64,000 nt of DNA from Vandiemenella viatica (lineage: Eukaryota; Arthropoda; Insecta; Orthoptera; Morabidae), in NCBI GenBank assembly GCA_031002005.1, contig JARYHS010013631.1:64353832-64417831 (forward strand), read 5' to 3'. The notes beneath the pieces were generated by a model, which was not told the origin of the DNA, ran no database searches, and worked only from the letters and a program-made list of their open reading frames with translations. Below, piece by piece: positions 43,097 to 54,672 of this stretch. The translations under genes were made by a program, and so were the position numbers. How positions within the stretch are numbered: position 1 is the first letter of the stretch; every line of letters begins with the position of its first letter.

Positions 43097-44859
43097 GTAT
43101 TATTGTTATGTTATTCAATTTAAAATATTAAAATACATAATAATTTACCACTCTAAAGATTCTCAACCTCAAACACTGATTTTGTTTGATGTACTTATAA
43201 ATGAATATCTGATGCCACTCGAGACATATCTGTTTGTAGAAAATGATAATCATCAATTCTTTAAGTTGAATTTCAGGTTTCATAGTTTATCTGCCATATC
43301 ACCATCTATGACTTAGACAGAGTACTTTTCAGATCTCCAACACACTTATCTTAACACATGAATATATTTGAGTGGATAACAATAATACAAGAAATTTTCT
43401 GTAGCCTCTTACTCTGTTCATGACAGCTTTTACTGTAGCATTGTCATAATGTCGTGAAAGCCTTAATCATATGCTGAGAATTAAGATGGATGGACTGTCA
43501 GAATTTCCTATATCTATTTATTTTTTAATGTATTAGACACACTTCTTAACTGCAGTTCACATCCATTTTAAAAATATTTCTCTTCAGTGTATACTTCTAA
43601 CTAAACAGAATCTCAGTATGCACTAATGAGGAAAATAATATCGTCTTTTAAAAGTTGCTTGTGATATAATGTTGAACCACAGTTTCCCTTTTCATACTAT
43701 GTTTATTCTATCATTCAGCAGCAATCTGGTCTGTTTAACATTACTGTTAATGGAAAGGAATTTAGAAAATATGAGAAAGGCCAATTAGATCTTTTATTGA
43801 CTAACAATTAATCATTTTAAATGAGAGTCATAGGTTAAACTCACTATTATGTTTGAATCCAAGTTTTCCAGAGTTGCAATAGTCAACAATTTGTCTTCTG
43901 TTTTAGAATCTTTTTTTTTTCAGTATCCACTTCATTGTAACTGTTGAGTCTTAAGCTCTTGTTCCAATAAGAAACCTTTCTGTTCTTATGAAAGTCATAA
44001 AAAAAAGGCTGCCGAATTGAGATTTCTGGAAACTGGAAAGCTGATATCTATTTCTCTTATTTACCAATTACTTGTGTGGAAGACAAAATGGTTAAAAGCT
44101 TTAGTATTATATGACCAAAATGTTTAGGAAATATCAGTAACATAAAAAGACACAATGTTGTAAAAACATTTAGTATTAACAGTGACATCTTTTCAGTGAG
44201 CACAAAAAGGGGTTTAATATGGCTGCAGCACCACAGATAGTGAGCAATGAGTGATATGTGATTGTATTTGTTGGTATGCCTTCTTAATGTATTTCTTGCT
44301 GGCAGGAGAATCAGATTGTGAAGTTCACAACCACAGAATCTTCAGTATTTCAATCAGTTTCATTATACCAGAAATTTTTAAAATATCATGAGAGTGATAA
44401 TCATCTAACCCAAAAGAGTAGGGAAACTTAAGTGGTTCACATGGAAAGACTTAGAATTCAGTGACTTGTGTCTCCTTTATTTACATCAGAGACACCTCGA
44501 ATTCAGACTATAACTATTCCATGTGAATTGCTTACAAATGATAATCAGACAAAATATTTTCATGGCTTTTTTATCTTGATTGTTTTTATAACAAATAAAT
44601 TTGCATTTCATAAATTAAAAAACTTTTTATTTAAAGTTTTATGGCTTAGATTTCATTCAAGAACTGATAAATTATAATAATATGTTATACTACATCCACT
44701 TTTTTCCAGTGGTTTGAATCAAGTGTGAAATTATGACCAGGGTTACAGAGTCCTATTGAGCTTAAATGGGACTGATAGTGTGGGCAACTGACTGTCTATT
44801 TATTCCTGGAAAACAACCTCACTAAAATTTTATTGGCATGTAAACAGTTGTTGAAATAT
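43097..44859. other. DNALI1 intron, unannotated part
   Basis: AT-rich; no element recognised before the mariner remnant. Confidence 0.5.
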
Positions 44860-44863
44860 CGTT

Positions 44864-45035
44864 GTGATCAAATACATTCAAAAAATTCTTTTAGTTTCAG
44901 ATCAGAAATATGCAAAGTTGTCAAGTCAAATCAAATATCCAAACAAGGGTGCAGTTCATTCAGAGTTTGTTCCCTTGCATCAGATCGCCAATCAAAACTT
45001 TTATGTTGAAGTTTTAAGAAGATTACACAACAGGG

Positions 45036-45098
<63 letters not shown>

Positions 45099-45500
45099 AT
45101 TTGTGGCAGACAGGAGACTGGTTCTTCCACCACGACAATGCACCTGCGCACATAGCTGTCTCTGTTAGGCATGGTTCTGCTGTCCCACACACCTTATTCA
45201 CCTGACCTGACTCCTTGCGACTTTTTCTTATTTCCACACATGAAAAGGGGCATGAAAGGAAATCAATTTAACAACATTGAAGAGGTCAAGGAAAAAAAAA
45301 AAAAAAAAAACGGGCCATTTCTAAAGACAGCTACAGAAAATGTTTTGAACAGTGGAAGCACTGGTGGGACAAATGTTTTAGTTGTAATGGAGAGTATTTC
45401 AAAGGGGATAATGTTGTTTTGTAAAAAAAATGATTGAAAATATATAGTTTTTAAAAACTAATTCCGTTTTTTTTTGGGGGGGGGGAGGGGGGGTAATCCC
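44864..45500 (+). pseudogene. Mariner-like transposase, catalytic half, with poly-A expansion
   Basis: Plus-strand frames give GAVHSEFVPLHQIANQNFY, EVLRRLHNRVC, then a run of 18 Lys codons, then LWQTGDWFFHHDNAPAH with the second catalytic Asp, YSPDLTPCDFFLFPHMKRGM with the third, FNNIEEVKE, a second Lys run, and after a frameshift KCFSCNGEYFKGDN near the C-terminus. This is the catalytic half of a mariner (DD34D). The poly-A falls where relatives have a short Arg/Lys-rich stretch. The N-terminal half is absent, and the right end probably lies near 45500 in a T/G-run-rich stretch. It is dead. It lies inside the intron before the last DNALI1 exon. Confidence 0.8.
45041..45094. repeat. 54-nt poly-A tract inside the mariner coding region
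   Basis: Uninterrupted A run that keeps the reading frame (18 Lys codons). A second, shorter A run occurs in the same remnant at about 45292-45310. Confidence 0.9.
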
Positions 45501-46258
45501 TTGTATATGCACAGTGATAGTAATACTGAAAGTGCCCTAACACAATGAAAGTAAAAAAGGATAGTGAAAGTAAACCCATCTTTGGAGTCTTAGTGTGTTC
45601 AATTCTGTTCCCTTTGCCACATGTCTCATCTTTATATGAGATTGGGTTTTTAACCGAATATATGGTAAAATATGTCCATGTATATGCGTTCATTATGGCC
45701 TTCCTGCTTTCATTGTGGTAAATGGTGAGTTTACTCCTTATACTTGCTTGTATTTACAGGATTAAATAGAAAGCTTTACAATTATTGCAGTCAGAAAATC
45801 AGTACAAAATTTGAAATTTAAACTTAACTCATAAGCATTGCTATATGTATTACATTTGCAGATATGAGGAACAAACAAAACAAAATTCCATGACAGTGCA
45901 ACACACAGTAACTGTAGACTGCCATCAAATTGAATTGACAGAAAATGTTAGTTTAGGGATAGAATTCTGTCAGCCTGATGCTCCATACACAATTTCAAAT
46001 TTAATTATTTAGTGTTAGTAACCATACTTGTTTCTCTAGTTCTAAAGTTTTAGAAAGTAACTGCAAAGCTAGGTTCTAGATAGAGAAATGAATATTTAAT
46101 CTACAATAAGATTGTCACTGTTAAGGAAATGCCTTTTATGATTGAAATTCAACATTTTTTATTTTCAAACTTTCACAGATCAGAATTTATACAGAAAAAC
46201 AAAATGCACCATGTGTTATTTTTTAGACTAATAAGAGATTTTCTTTTTTAAATTTCAG
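45501..46258. other. DNALI1 last intron, 3' part
   Basis: AT-rich; nothing recognised. Ends in the acceptor aatttcag. Confidence 0.5.
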
Positions 46259-46294
46259 GCACAACTGGAAGGCATTCTTGCGCCAAAGAAGTAA
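46259..46294 (+). CDS. DNALI1: DNALI1 terminal exon, residues 216-226 and stop
   Basis: Encodes AQLEGILAPKK and a TAA stop. This is the near-invariant C-terminus of DNALI1/p28 proteins and joins the previous exon as NQQLK/AQLEG in phase 0. The acceptor aatttcag ends at 46258. The exon is too short to stand out as an open frame but is certain from the family's C-terminus. Confidence 0.93.
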   Translation, partial: AQLEGILAPKK

Positions 46295-46570
46295 TGTTGG
46301 ATTATCAAACGCTGTCTGCATCAGCTGCTGTTTACAATTAATAAGCAGTTATTAGAGAGTAACACTAAGAGCATTGTTTTTATTTTGCTTAGTGTCAGGT
46401 GTTTGAAGCTTATTTTGTACTACAACTTTATGTATCATGAATATTGGGAACAACTGAAAATATAATGGGGTTAAATGTAAAACAACTTTGCTTCTCTCTT
46501 AGTAGCACCAAACTAGCATCAGAAAAAAAATATTTAACATTATCATATAAATAAACACTCGGTCCTGGGA
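46295..46570 (+). other. DNALI1 3' untranslated region with polyadenylation signal
   Basis: AT-rich downstream sequence. The first canonical AATAAA is at 46550-46555, so cleavage would be expected about 15-25 bases later. Confidence 0.6.
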
Positions 46571-46680
46571 TCTGCTTAAGAACAGGATATCACTATAACT
46601 AAGAATAACATCATAATTCCATTTTCAACCTTGTAGCTGAACATGAACATAGTAAAAACATGGTGTCTGACAACACTAAC

Positions 46681-46826
46681 CAGTACCGGATTAACCACAT
46701 AGCAGGAGGTAGCAAATGCTATGGGCCTCACGCCTTCTGGGGGGCCTTGCGTCTCCTAGGGGACCCCGCACCTAGGCCCTTTCTTCACATTTGCTACGAG
46801 CCCTGTGCTGTCTTAATCTGGCCCTG
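46681..46826. mobile_element. hAT-type MITE, family G2 (146 bp) with 8-bp target duplication
   Basis: Ends cagtaccggattaa and ttaatctggccctg are largely complementary. Flanks acactaac (46673-46680) and acacaaac (46827-46834) match at 7 of 8 positions. The interior gggcctcacgcc / ggggccttgcg is G-rich and non-coding. It lies about 110 bp downstream of the putative DNALI1 poly-A site. Confidence 0.85.
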
Positions 46827-46834
46827 ACACAAAC

Positions 46835-47317
46835 AAAGTAGAAACAAGCATTAAGTATAACTGAATTGTGAGTGTTTTTCTGGAAGGAAAACTAGGGTCA
46901 ATGCCAGATACATCAAAGAAAAATGGTACAGACTGTGAATAGAGTTCTCCCTCCACCACCCACCCTTGATTTGGTCAGCTAAGAACCACATGCCAACAGA
47001 CCCTTATTTTACACAGGTGGTCAGTGTGAATAAAATGGGAGTGGGAAAGGGCTCATGTCCTACCTGAATTCAAGCCAGATTTGTTAAAACCAGAGTATTT
47101 AACCAACAGGACAAATTTTCATTGCCAAATTTCCACAAAATATACAACTTTTCATATTTTTTGTACGATAATGGTATTTTTGTTTGTGAAATGTATAGCT
47201 AAATCCACAATCAGTATAGCCAGTAAACCTCCATCAGTATGGTTGGTACAACTCCTTAACATAATGAGCCACACAGGTGTTTGAATATGTTATTTGTTAC
47301 AGATATTTTTTTAAAAC
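46835..47317. other. Intergenic spacer
   Basis: Nothing recognised. Confidence 0.4.
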
Positions 47318-47566
47318 CCATCACAGTGGGTGAGCAGTAACATTCTTGTCTCACATTCCAAAGGACGCAGGTTAAAATCCCCGTCCCACAATCCAGATTT
47401 GGTTCCACCATGGTTTCCCCACACATCACTCCTGGTGAATGCCAGGATGATTCCTTCAAAAGGCCATGGCCAAATTTCTTCCTGTTCCTTGCCACCAGTC
47501 CTATCCTGCCTCTAATAACCATGATGTCAATGAGGTGTGAACCTGTAAGAAAAAAATCTTTTAAAT
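47318..47566 (+). mobile_element. tRNA-headed SINE (family S)
   Basis: Head cagtgggtgagcagtaac with the B-box-like ggttaaaatcccc; body with cactcctggtgaatgccagg, gatgattccttcaaaaggcc and atggccaaatttcttcc; A-rich tail ending aagaaaaaaatc. Full-length but diverged. Confidence 0.8.
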
Positions 47567-47619
47567 TTATTTCCAATCTATGAGGTTGGCTGTTATGTGG
47601 ATTTATAAATTATCTGCTT

Positions 47620-47860
47620 TTGCTGTGCACATCAAAGCACCATTACACTGAATCAGGGAGATACAATGAGCCTAGATTCAAATCCCAGACCTGATATAGT
47701 GGGCATCATGATTAGTTTTTAGATGGTTTTCCATAAACCTCTACATGAAAGCTGGGACATTCTCCAATCTCCATCTCCATCTCATTACTCTAATGAAGAT
47801 ACACAAATTGCATAGAACACAAGCAACACATTTTGCAGATGAATGGCACACAACCACTCT
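47620..47860 (+). mobile_element. Second tRNA-headed SINE candidate
   Basis: B-box-like agattcaaatccc near 47669-47681 followed by gatggttttccataaacc, a body start reminiscent of family S but otherwise different. Low-level evidence only. Confidence 0.45.
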
Positions 47861-48929
47861 CTCCTACCCCCCCCCCCCTGAAACTGCAGCAGATCTAGCA
47901 TAATGTCAGAAAAGGATGTTGTCGCATTTCATGTCACACTTCATGTCGTATTTCTTGTGTTCGGTCGTATTTATCTTTTTATGAAGATTGTTGTTCTACT
48001 TTATATTGCTTTTCTTCCGATGTCACCTTCCATTTGTAGTTCGTGCCGATTTGATTTTTACTTTATTAAACTTTTATTTAAATAATGAGTAAACTTGTCT
48101 GACTATTAATTAACATTTATTAAAGTCCAATCATATGCTTTAAATCCGAAGATTGCAGGTTCTTTTTTCAATAACTTCATGTTCCAACTCGTGTCTATGC
48201 TCTCCCGCTAGCTCTCGTTGATAGCCAACTGTTACCATAGCAACCTCTTACTGACAGAGAGTAATCTATAAACCCTTGTTCTTCATTCTGCCACAATGTG
48301 GCAGATACATGTTAATTATAATGATGATGTTTGTCTTAAATCTGTTCTCCTGTATTATTCAGTTCTCTAAATATAGCTCCAGTCCCATTTCAGACTAATA
48401 AAAGAAAATTAGAGGAATAAATTTAAATACATATTATTGCCATAAATCCTATACCATCACTGTTTTACTTTTGTGTTGATGTAAAAATTATTAAGCTTAA
48501 TCTATTAACAGAAGTGTAAAAATGCTAGAAAACTCTTGTTCATATACATACTTCTGATCCGAATATTTCAGCTGTTAATTCCAGCAGCTTCTGCTTGAAT
48601 TTTAACTCTAAAGGAATAGAACAGAATTTGAATTTACGTGAGATGTGATGTCAAAATGTACCTCATACACTTTATTCCTATTTTTTATTATTATTATTTT
48701 TTTGCATTTGATATATACATGAAAATTGCAGCAATAACATTCAAAGCAGATATATAAAACTACCTGCAATTTTTAAGTATATTGGTCTCGCATTATTGTT
48801 AACTTACGAGTCAAACTGCACTATCTGGTACTGTGAATACACTAGCAATTCCTCTTCCACCTTATAATCATTTAAACCTTTGGGTGCCATATAGCTTCCC
48901 TTGTAACTGTTCATGATCATTACCCATTG
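47861..48929. other. Unannotated intergenic DNA
   Basis: No gene or known repeat recognised; a C run occurs near 47868-47878. Confidence 0.4.
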
Positions 48930-49490
48930 TCAAACAATTTTATACCATTCTGTCAATTACAAACAACCTATCAACCCATCAACAGATTCATTCATTAGAA
49001 CAGGGCCGCATTTAAACGTAGGCTACATAGGCTGTAACCTAGGGGCGTGCACCTCAAAGAGGGGGCCCACCGAATTTAGAAATCTAAGCATCCATAGCTG
49101 GAGGCAGTCAGGGCCACTGCTAACAGGAGGGCCTAGCCTAGGGGTCCACAGAGCCTAAATGCGGCCCTGCAATAGAATAATAAATATCAATGGTCCCAAT
49201 AAACTAAACCATCAGAATTATGTTTTCATTTCTACATCTTTTGACACTACATTTCCTCACCTTACTCTTTGCTTTAAACATTCATCCATCTAGGAAGTAA
49301 CTTTTCATACACTCTAGTGGTTTTTATCTTTGGCACAATTTTATGGCTCGCTCTGTAAGGTATTCTTAGGAGAGATCCAGTACTAAACAATCACCTTAGA
49401 TTTCCTTGTCTATTTAATTCTAAATGCCTTAAACATAGTCTGCTAACTAAATTATAAATGAATAACCTTCATTAACTCTGGTTTCTGATT
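48930..49490 (-). mobile_element. LINE family A remnant, minus strand, split by a hAT MITE
   Basis: On both sides of the MITE the sequence follows the minus-strand LINE copy at 36840-37100: tcattagaa, then aataataaatatcaatggtc, tggtttttatctttggcaca and ttttatggctcgctctg parallel attagaatgatgaacagtaa, ccaatagtttttaccctatt and ttttatggctcattctg. It is strongly decayed. Confidence 0.6.
49001..49169. mobile_element. hAT-type MITE, family G3 (169 bp) with 8-bp target duplication
   Basis: Ends cagggccgcatttaa and taaatgcggccctg are complementary. Flanks cattagaa (48993-49000) and caatagaa (49170-49177) match at 7 of 8 positions. The interior has cctaggggcgtgcacctc and other G-rich blocks. A fragment of the same family lies at 57168-57300. 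It interrupts the LINE remnant. Confidence 0.9.
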
Positions 49491-50533
49491 CACAAACCAC
49501 TTTCTGTACTTATGAACTTTTGTAATGAGACAACATTTCATTTACAGTTAAAAAACATTTGACAATGGGACCTTTTCAAATTTCAGAAGCCAAAAAGACT
49601 TGTTAGCCTAAAACTTAAGTACAAATCAGCGTTTTGTGGTCCTCTACCAATATCAAGTTTCCTATAACTGAAGTTACACTAAAATCCCCTTCTTAAAATT
49701 GATATTTCATATTTCTGTTTAAGATTAAGAAATGTTAAATTTTCTCTGCTATTTTTCACTTAGAAGAAATGTTATTGAAATCATTTGAGCTATTTTTAAT
49801 GTTAGTTTTTATACTCCTCTGGAACCAACCATCTATGCGGAACTACAAGCAAACTGAGTTCTGAAAATTTTATTTGCCAGCATAAATACAGTCAAATATT
49901 TCCAGAAACTGGAGAAACTAATTAAATAATTTGCAACTTAGTGAATCATAGTGCTACTTCTATGATGCAGTGAGAGATTTTCTTAGCAGTTGCCATGTCA
50001 ATAAACTTTTCTCGGGCTTCCAGTGATGTATAAAAGTCACATTTCTTGGATGTTTCTAAGGCGTCTGTCTCTACCATCATTTTCAATCAAAGGTATAGCT
50101 GAAACTGTTTGTTTACGTCTTGCTCCAGAAACGGCAATAGACAAAAGGCGACTCATCATGATGACATCATCCACTCTTTTTTCCTAAAACCTCAGTCACA
50201 CGAGGAAATTTTTGTCACTGTTACTAATCGCGGCAATCATACGTTACTAGCCTGTCACATGGAGCTACTGGTTTGTGCGATTAGGTTGTGGCTAGCAAAG
50301 TGTTGTATCAACCTTATTCATTGGTTATGATGTCGAATCTAGTCGTATAGTTCTGAACCAATTGGCTAATGCTGAGCTGAGTAAGGAATTGTTATAAGAA
50401 ATTTTAAAAAATAGGTCTATAATTAAGAGAAAAAGCAGGGGCCTCTGTGTTTCCTCTGAGAGGACTAGCTTCAGAGGATCCATTAGTCTACAGAAATATT
50501 CAGCGGCTAACTCAAGGAAAGTTTGATAAATTA
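49491..50533. other. Unannotated intergenic DNA
   Basis: No gene recognised. The string ctcagtcacacgagg at about 50191-50205 is nearly complementary to cgtgtgaccgag at 55180-55192; see findings. Confidence 0.4.
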
Positions 50534-52075
50534 TAGGGCGTTTCATTTATGATGCGTCCGCGCGCATGGCAAAAATCTCCCGGAGCAGTGCCCCCTCACT
50601 TCCCACCAAGTCACACCGCGCATCGCCCGTGCTCAGGAACGCCTCATGCTTGCGCTGATTTCTTACCTTATAGCACATGCTGGAAATGTTGGCCATCGGC
50701 TTCAATACACACTTGACATCTTCTAAGGATGTTTTGGCTAGCTCTCTGCAGTGTTTGTGAAGAAATATTATTAATTTTAGTTCTTATGTTTTCCCTAAGT
50801 TCCTCTTCCGTATGGGGATTTAATCATAAACACGCTCTTTTAGGTAACCCCATAAAAAGAAATCACAAGGTGTCATGTTTGGAGAATGCGGAGGCCACAA
50901 TGCATGACTTATAATTGGATTCTCATTGTAAACATGCTTTAAAGCAGGCATTGAATTTTTGGCTGTATGGGGAGTTGCACTGTCTTGTTGAAAATGACCA
51001 TAATTTCTTTCATGTTCTGTCAGCTATTCAAAAAAGATATTTAAAATATTGTCCACATAGCGAGAAGATGCAACTGTTTCAGTAAAAAACACTGGTCCAA
51101 TAATTTGACTCGCACTAATTGCTCACCAAACTCCAACTTTTACATCATGTCGTGGCTGTTCGTGGATAATATGTGGATTTTCTGTACTCCAATACCGACT
51201 GTTTTGACTATTTACACGTCCACTTAAATAAAAATACACCTCATCGGTGAAAACTGTTAATTGCGGATCCAGCTCGCCATCATCCACACCTTGCATAAAC
51301 CAGTTTGCAAACCTCATTCCTGCAGTATAATCTGCTTGTTTTAATTCGTGCACAGCAGTTTTTCAATAAGGGCGCATTTCCAGAATTTTTTTAGCCCTAA
51401 ATGTACTTGCTTTTGAAACATCGACTTCTTGGGGGAGTCGTCTCAGGGATTTTCTGGGAGAGTTTTCCAAACGAGATTCAATTTCTTCGACTTTTCTTTC
51501 AGTAAGAACGGAGTGCTTACGTTTCTTAGGCATATCCATTAGGGAACCAGTATTACGCAATTTGTTTACCAATCTTTGTACAGTTGACCAGTGCGGCACT
51601 TCGGCTTCTGGAAATTTTTCAATAATCATACGCCCGCACCTCCTTGCAGATTCATATTTCACATAACAATCATAAAGATAAACTCGTTTCTCCAAAGTAT
51701 ACTTCATCTATACTTGATCTTTGCTTCACCAAATCTAACTGAGTTGCAACAGCGCATTTTCTGTGTTGCAAAGGGCCCGATATCGTCCACGCATTGTACG
51801 GAAGTGGAACTTAGGGAAAACATAAGAACTAAAATTAATAATATTTCTTCACAAACACTGCAGAGAGCTAGCCAAAACATCCTTAGAAAATGTCAAGAGT
51901 GTATTGAAGCCGATGGCCAACATTTCCAGCACGTGCTATTAGGTAATAAATCAGCGCAAGCATGAGGCGTTCCTGAGCACGGGCGATGCGCGGTGTGACT
52001 TGCCGGCAAGCGAGAGGGCGCTGACCCGGGAGAATTTTGACTTGAGCGCGGACGCGTCATAAATGAAACGCCCTG
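50534..52075 (-). mobile_element. Mariner-like (IS630 type) transposon with long inverted ends, 1542 bp
   Basis: Inverted ends agggcgtttcatttatga and its near-complement, flanked by TA at 50532-50533 and 52076-52077. The transposase reads on the minus strand from 51707: helix-turn-helix part MKYTLEKRVYLYDCYVKYES, STVQRLVNKLRNTGSLMD, SPRKSLRRLPQEVDVSK; then LTVFTDEVYFYLSG (first Asp), FQQDSATPHTA-type remains (second Asp, about 51000) and SPNMTPCDFFLWGYLKERVY (third Asp, about 50900). A frame change lies near 51355 and stops occur after the third motif. The inverted arms are about 280 bp, and both encode the transposase C-terminus (see findings). Confidence 0.9.
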
Positions 52076-52384
52076 TACTTGCAGTGGTTACTTCTCAACT
52101 TATGAAAAAGATACTCTCATAACAGGTGCGATTCCAAACCAGAAATTAACTTGTTTTCATGACAAGTGGTGATAATCTGAAGCCTTTGGAGTATTTATTC
52201 ATACCTAAACTACTTTCTGTATGTATCCTTAATATTCTTAATTTTTTTTGTGAGATGTTCCTGAAATGGAATGATCAATCCAGTTTCATTCAATTCAATA
52301 AATAACCTCCTCAAACGATTTATTTCTTATTAATGGGACCATGGAGGAAGGAAATATATGGAGAAGAAGTTACGTTAAATCTGT

Positions 52385-52516
52385 GACGCCGGCTCTAAAC
52401 TCTCGCGCATGCGCGGTGGCGGCAGCGGCGATATTGCGAACCCAAACAAATGCAAAGTCCACATTGTGTTTGATGCTGTGATTATTTCATTATGTAATGT
52501 GTATAAGTGTTTTATA
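52385..52516 (+). promoter_or_regulatory. CpG-rich promoter and 5' leader with NRF-1-type palindrome
   Basis: gcgcatgcgc at 52405-52414 is a perfect NRF-1 consensus palindrome, and the surrounding cggcagcggcgatattgcg is GC-rich in otherwise AT-rich DNA. No TATA box. This is typical of a housekeeping-type start upstream of the THAP exon. Confidence 0.5.
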
Positions 52517-52587
52517 ATGCCATCTTTTGTTGCATACGGTTGTACAAATAGGCAAGAGAGGAAAGAACCTGGAATATCATTTCATAA
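52517..52587 (+). CDS. THAP-type zinc finger protein, first coding exon (partial)
   Basis: MPSFVAYGCTNRQERK then PGISFHK, followed at once by the strong donor gtaagt (52588). This is the beginning of a THAP domain, a DNA-binding C2CH zinc finger of cellular regulators and of some transposases; the family usually opens M...C.AYGC.NR and continues ..SFHKFP. The first zinc-ligand Cys is replaced by Phe (ttt in place of tgt, a one-base difference), so the finger may be broken. An in-frame ATG at 52409 exists, but the start at 52517 fits the family. No second exon was recognised downstream to 64000, so this is either a gene with a long first intron or an orphan remnant. Confidence 0.6.
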
Positions 52588-53354
52588 GTAAGTTGAATTC
52601 TAATTATTGTTGTTGAAATGGCAGTAGGAATTACAAACTTTGGTGCCTGTCTATAAATAGTCATAGCTCTCAATGGAATGACTTTGTTCTAAAATTTTTG
52701 TTGTTGTAGTATACAAAATCAGCATACCTTGCTATTTTGCACATAATAGACTTGCATTACTTTTTAACGAGTGTTGAAAATTAGATTTAAAGGGTTGTGT
52801 TTTATATCGCGATTCAGTGAATTTAGTATTCTGCTTTCTTTCGTCACGTTGCAGTTTATACTGACAGTGTATGATGAAATTAAATGTGTTAAATTATGCT
52901 ATGCAATCTAGGAATCTTGTTGAAGTAAGCAATGTTGTTACCCCAAATGCAGTTTGCGATTCAAATACGTGTGTGTGGATGTGTCTACATAGTTTGATTC
53001 TATAGCGGCAATTTAATGGAGATTGTGGTTAGGTCTAAGTGCAGTCTCTACCAGAATGGTTTTGTTGTTGCATAAGGGACAAAGAATTTATCTATTATTG
53101 TTAGTAATTTCATGAGAACCATGATAGTGACAAAAACGTGTATCACGATGTAAACTACTTCCAGATATTCCCAATTAAGCTTACGATGTATGGTAACAAG
53201 ATAACTATTTTTATTCTGGTCTAGGCTGCATTTTAACCTAACCACAAGTGGTAGTAAAAAAACTGAAATATCCATTCTGCATGTCCACCATGTAATTCAT
53301 TGTGGCTTTGCCAGAATTAATTTTTGGTCCAGGCCGCATATCAACCCAATCCCA
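52588..53354. other. Putative THAP gene intron 1
   Basis: AT-rich; nothing recognised. Confidence 0.4.
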
Positions 53355-53735
53355 GTATATCCCGAAAACTAAGCAAGATATCGAAAAATTTTATTCTTTA
53401 TTTTCGATTTGTCTCGTCGTGTTACATAAGAATCGATCATTAAATTTGACTTTTGCGAAAATTTTCTTGTGCATTTCAACTCAAGACATCTCACTTTTGA
53501 TACAATATATCTCGAGAACTAGGTGAAATATCGAAAATTTTTATTCTTTATTTTTTATTTGTCTCGTCTTTTTAAATAAGAATCCATCATCAAATTTTTT
53601 TCTTCTGAATTTCAACCAAAAACATTTCACATTTGAGACAGAATATCTCGAAAACTAAGCAGGATAACAAAAAAAAATTATTCTTCATTTTTTATTTGTC
53701 TCATCGAGTTACATAATAATCCATCACCAGATTGC
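53355..53735. repeat. Diverged tandem repeat, ~137-150-bp unit, about 2.5 copies
   Basis: Anchors gaaaactaagcaagatatc (53363), gagaactaggtgaaatatc (53516) and gaaaactaagcaggata (53650) are each followed by ttattcttta/ttcatttttt and atttgtctcgtc-like strings. Homology is clear but the units differ by indels. Confidence 0.8.
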
Positions 53736-54159
53736 GGCGTTACGTTTATCCTAGAGTCCCCTTGAAGTTTTTGTACATATACCCCGTGTCTGTATGGGCA
53801 CGGCCTAGCCCCCCCCCCTCCCCCCACTTCGCCGCCCGGCGTCACTTCAATGCGTGGTGGTCTCTTGTGTCGTCTCCATATATTTCTTTCCTCCATGAAT
53901 GGGACACGTTACGGCCACAATCGCGTGCTATTGTCTCTGGCTGCCAGCGACTTGGCTTTGAATATCCGTAGATGGCCGCTAAAATTTCCGTTAATTGGGT
54001 AAAAAAATCTGGAAACACGCTAACTGAAAGACTGAAACAATAATTATTGACGATTGACTCAAAATTAATAATATTTTTTATTTCCAGGTGTTTAAAATTC
54101 GAAATACAAATAATATTCTACATTGAAAGGGCGTCACTTTCATCACTGCTGCTTTACCT
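53736..54159. other. Unannotated DNA with a C-run-rich block
   Basis: Around 53780-53880 the sequence is GC-rich with long C runs (cccccccctcccccc); both strands are open there for about 75 codons, but with no known domain. Confidence 0.4.
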
Positions 54160-54672
54160 ATTTTTGGGTGGGGGGGAGTGGGGGAGGGCATGGACGTATC
54201 CAACGAGGAGCAGGGGGTTGGGGGGGGGGCTGCTGCCCCTCCTAGAAGAAAAATCAAGTTGCCTTCAGTACGCTTCGACTAGTGAAGAACTGGCTCAGGA
54301 GCAGTAGGGGAGAGGAAAGATTGACTGGATTATGCCTCATGAGTGTGCATCGAAATTTCGTGAAAGTACAGCGTGAGATATTGACAAATAAAGTTATTGA
54401 AAATTTTTTCTGAGAAAAATATAATTGAGTTACGTTCTTGATTAACTGCATAGTAGGTCTTTGGATTACTATGTTGATCAATAATAAAAATAGTCTCCTC
54501 AATAGGTTTTTTCGAGGAAGTGGGGTGGGTGACTGAAACATGACGATTTTGTAAGAAATCGTCATGTTTCAGTCGCCCACCTCACTTCCTCGAAAAAAAT
54601 ACGAGTTGCCTTCCCTAATTCAGATGTGCCCCCCCCCCCCCCTAGTTCTGATCCTGGATACGCCCTTGGGGG
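54160..54672. mobile_element. Probable non-autonomous element with G/C-run ends and a strong internal hairpin
   Basis: The left part reads gggcatggacgtatccaa and the right part ggatacgccc, a loosely complementary pair of the style seen in hAT MITEs of arthropods. G and C runs lie just inside both ends. The interior holds the hairpin at 54507-54598. No target duplication could be confirmed, so the boundaries are approximate. Confidence 0.45.
54507..54598. repeat. 43-bp hairpin with 6-nt loop
   Basis: Arms 54507-54549 and 54556-54598 are inverted copies with only two mismatches, enclosing tgtaag-type loop sequence. Each arm includes gactgaaacatgacgattt or its complement. Confidence 0.9.
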
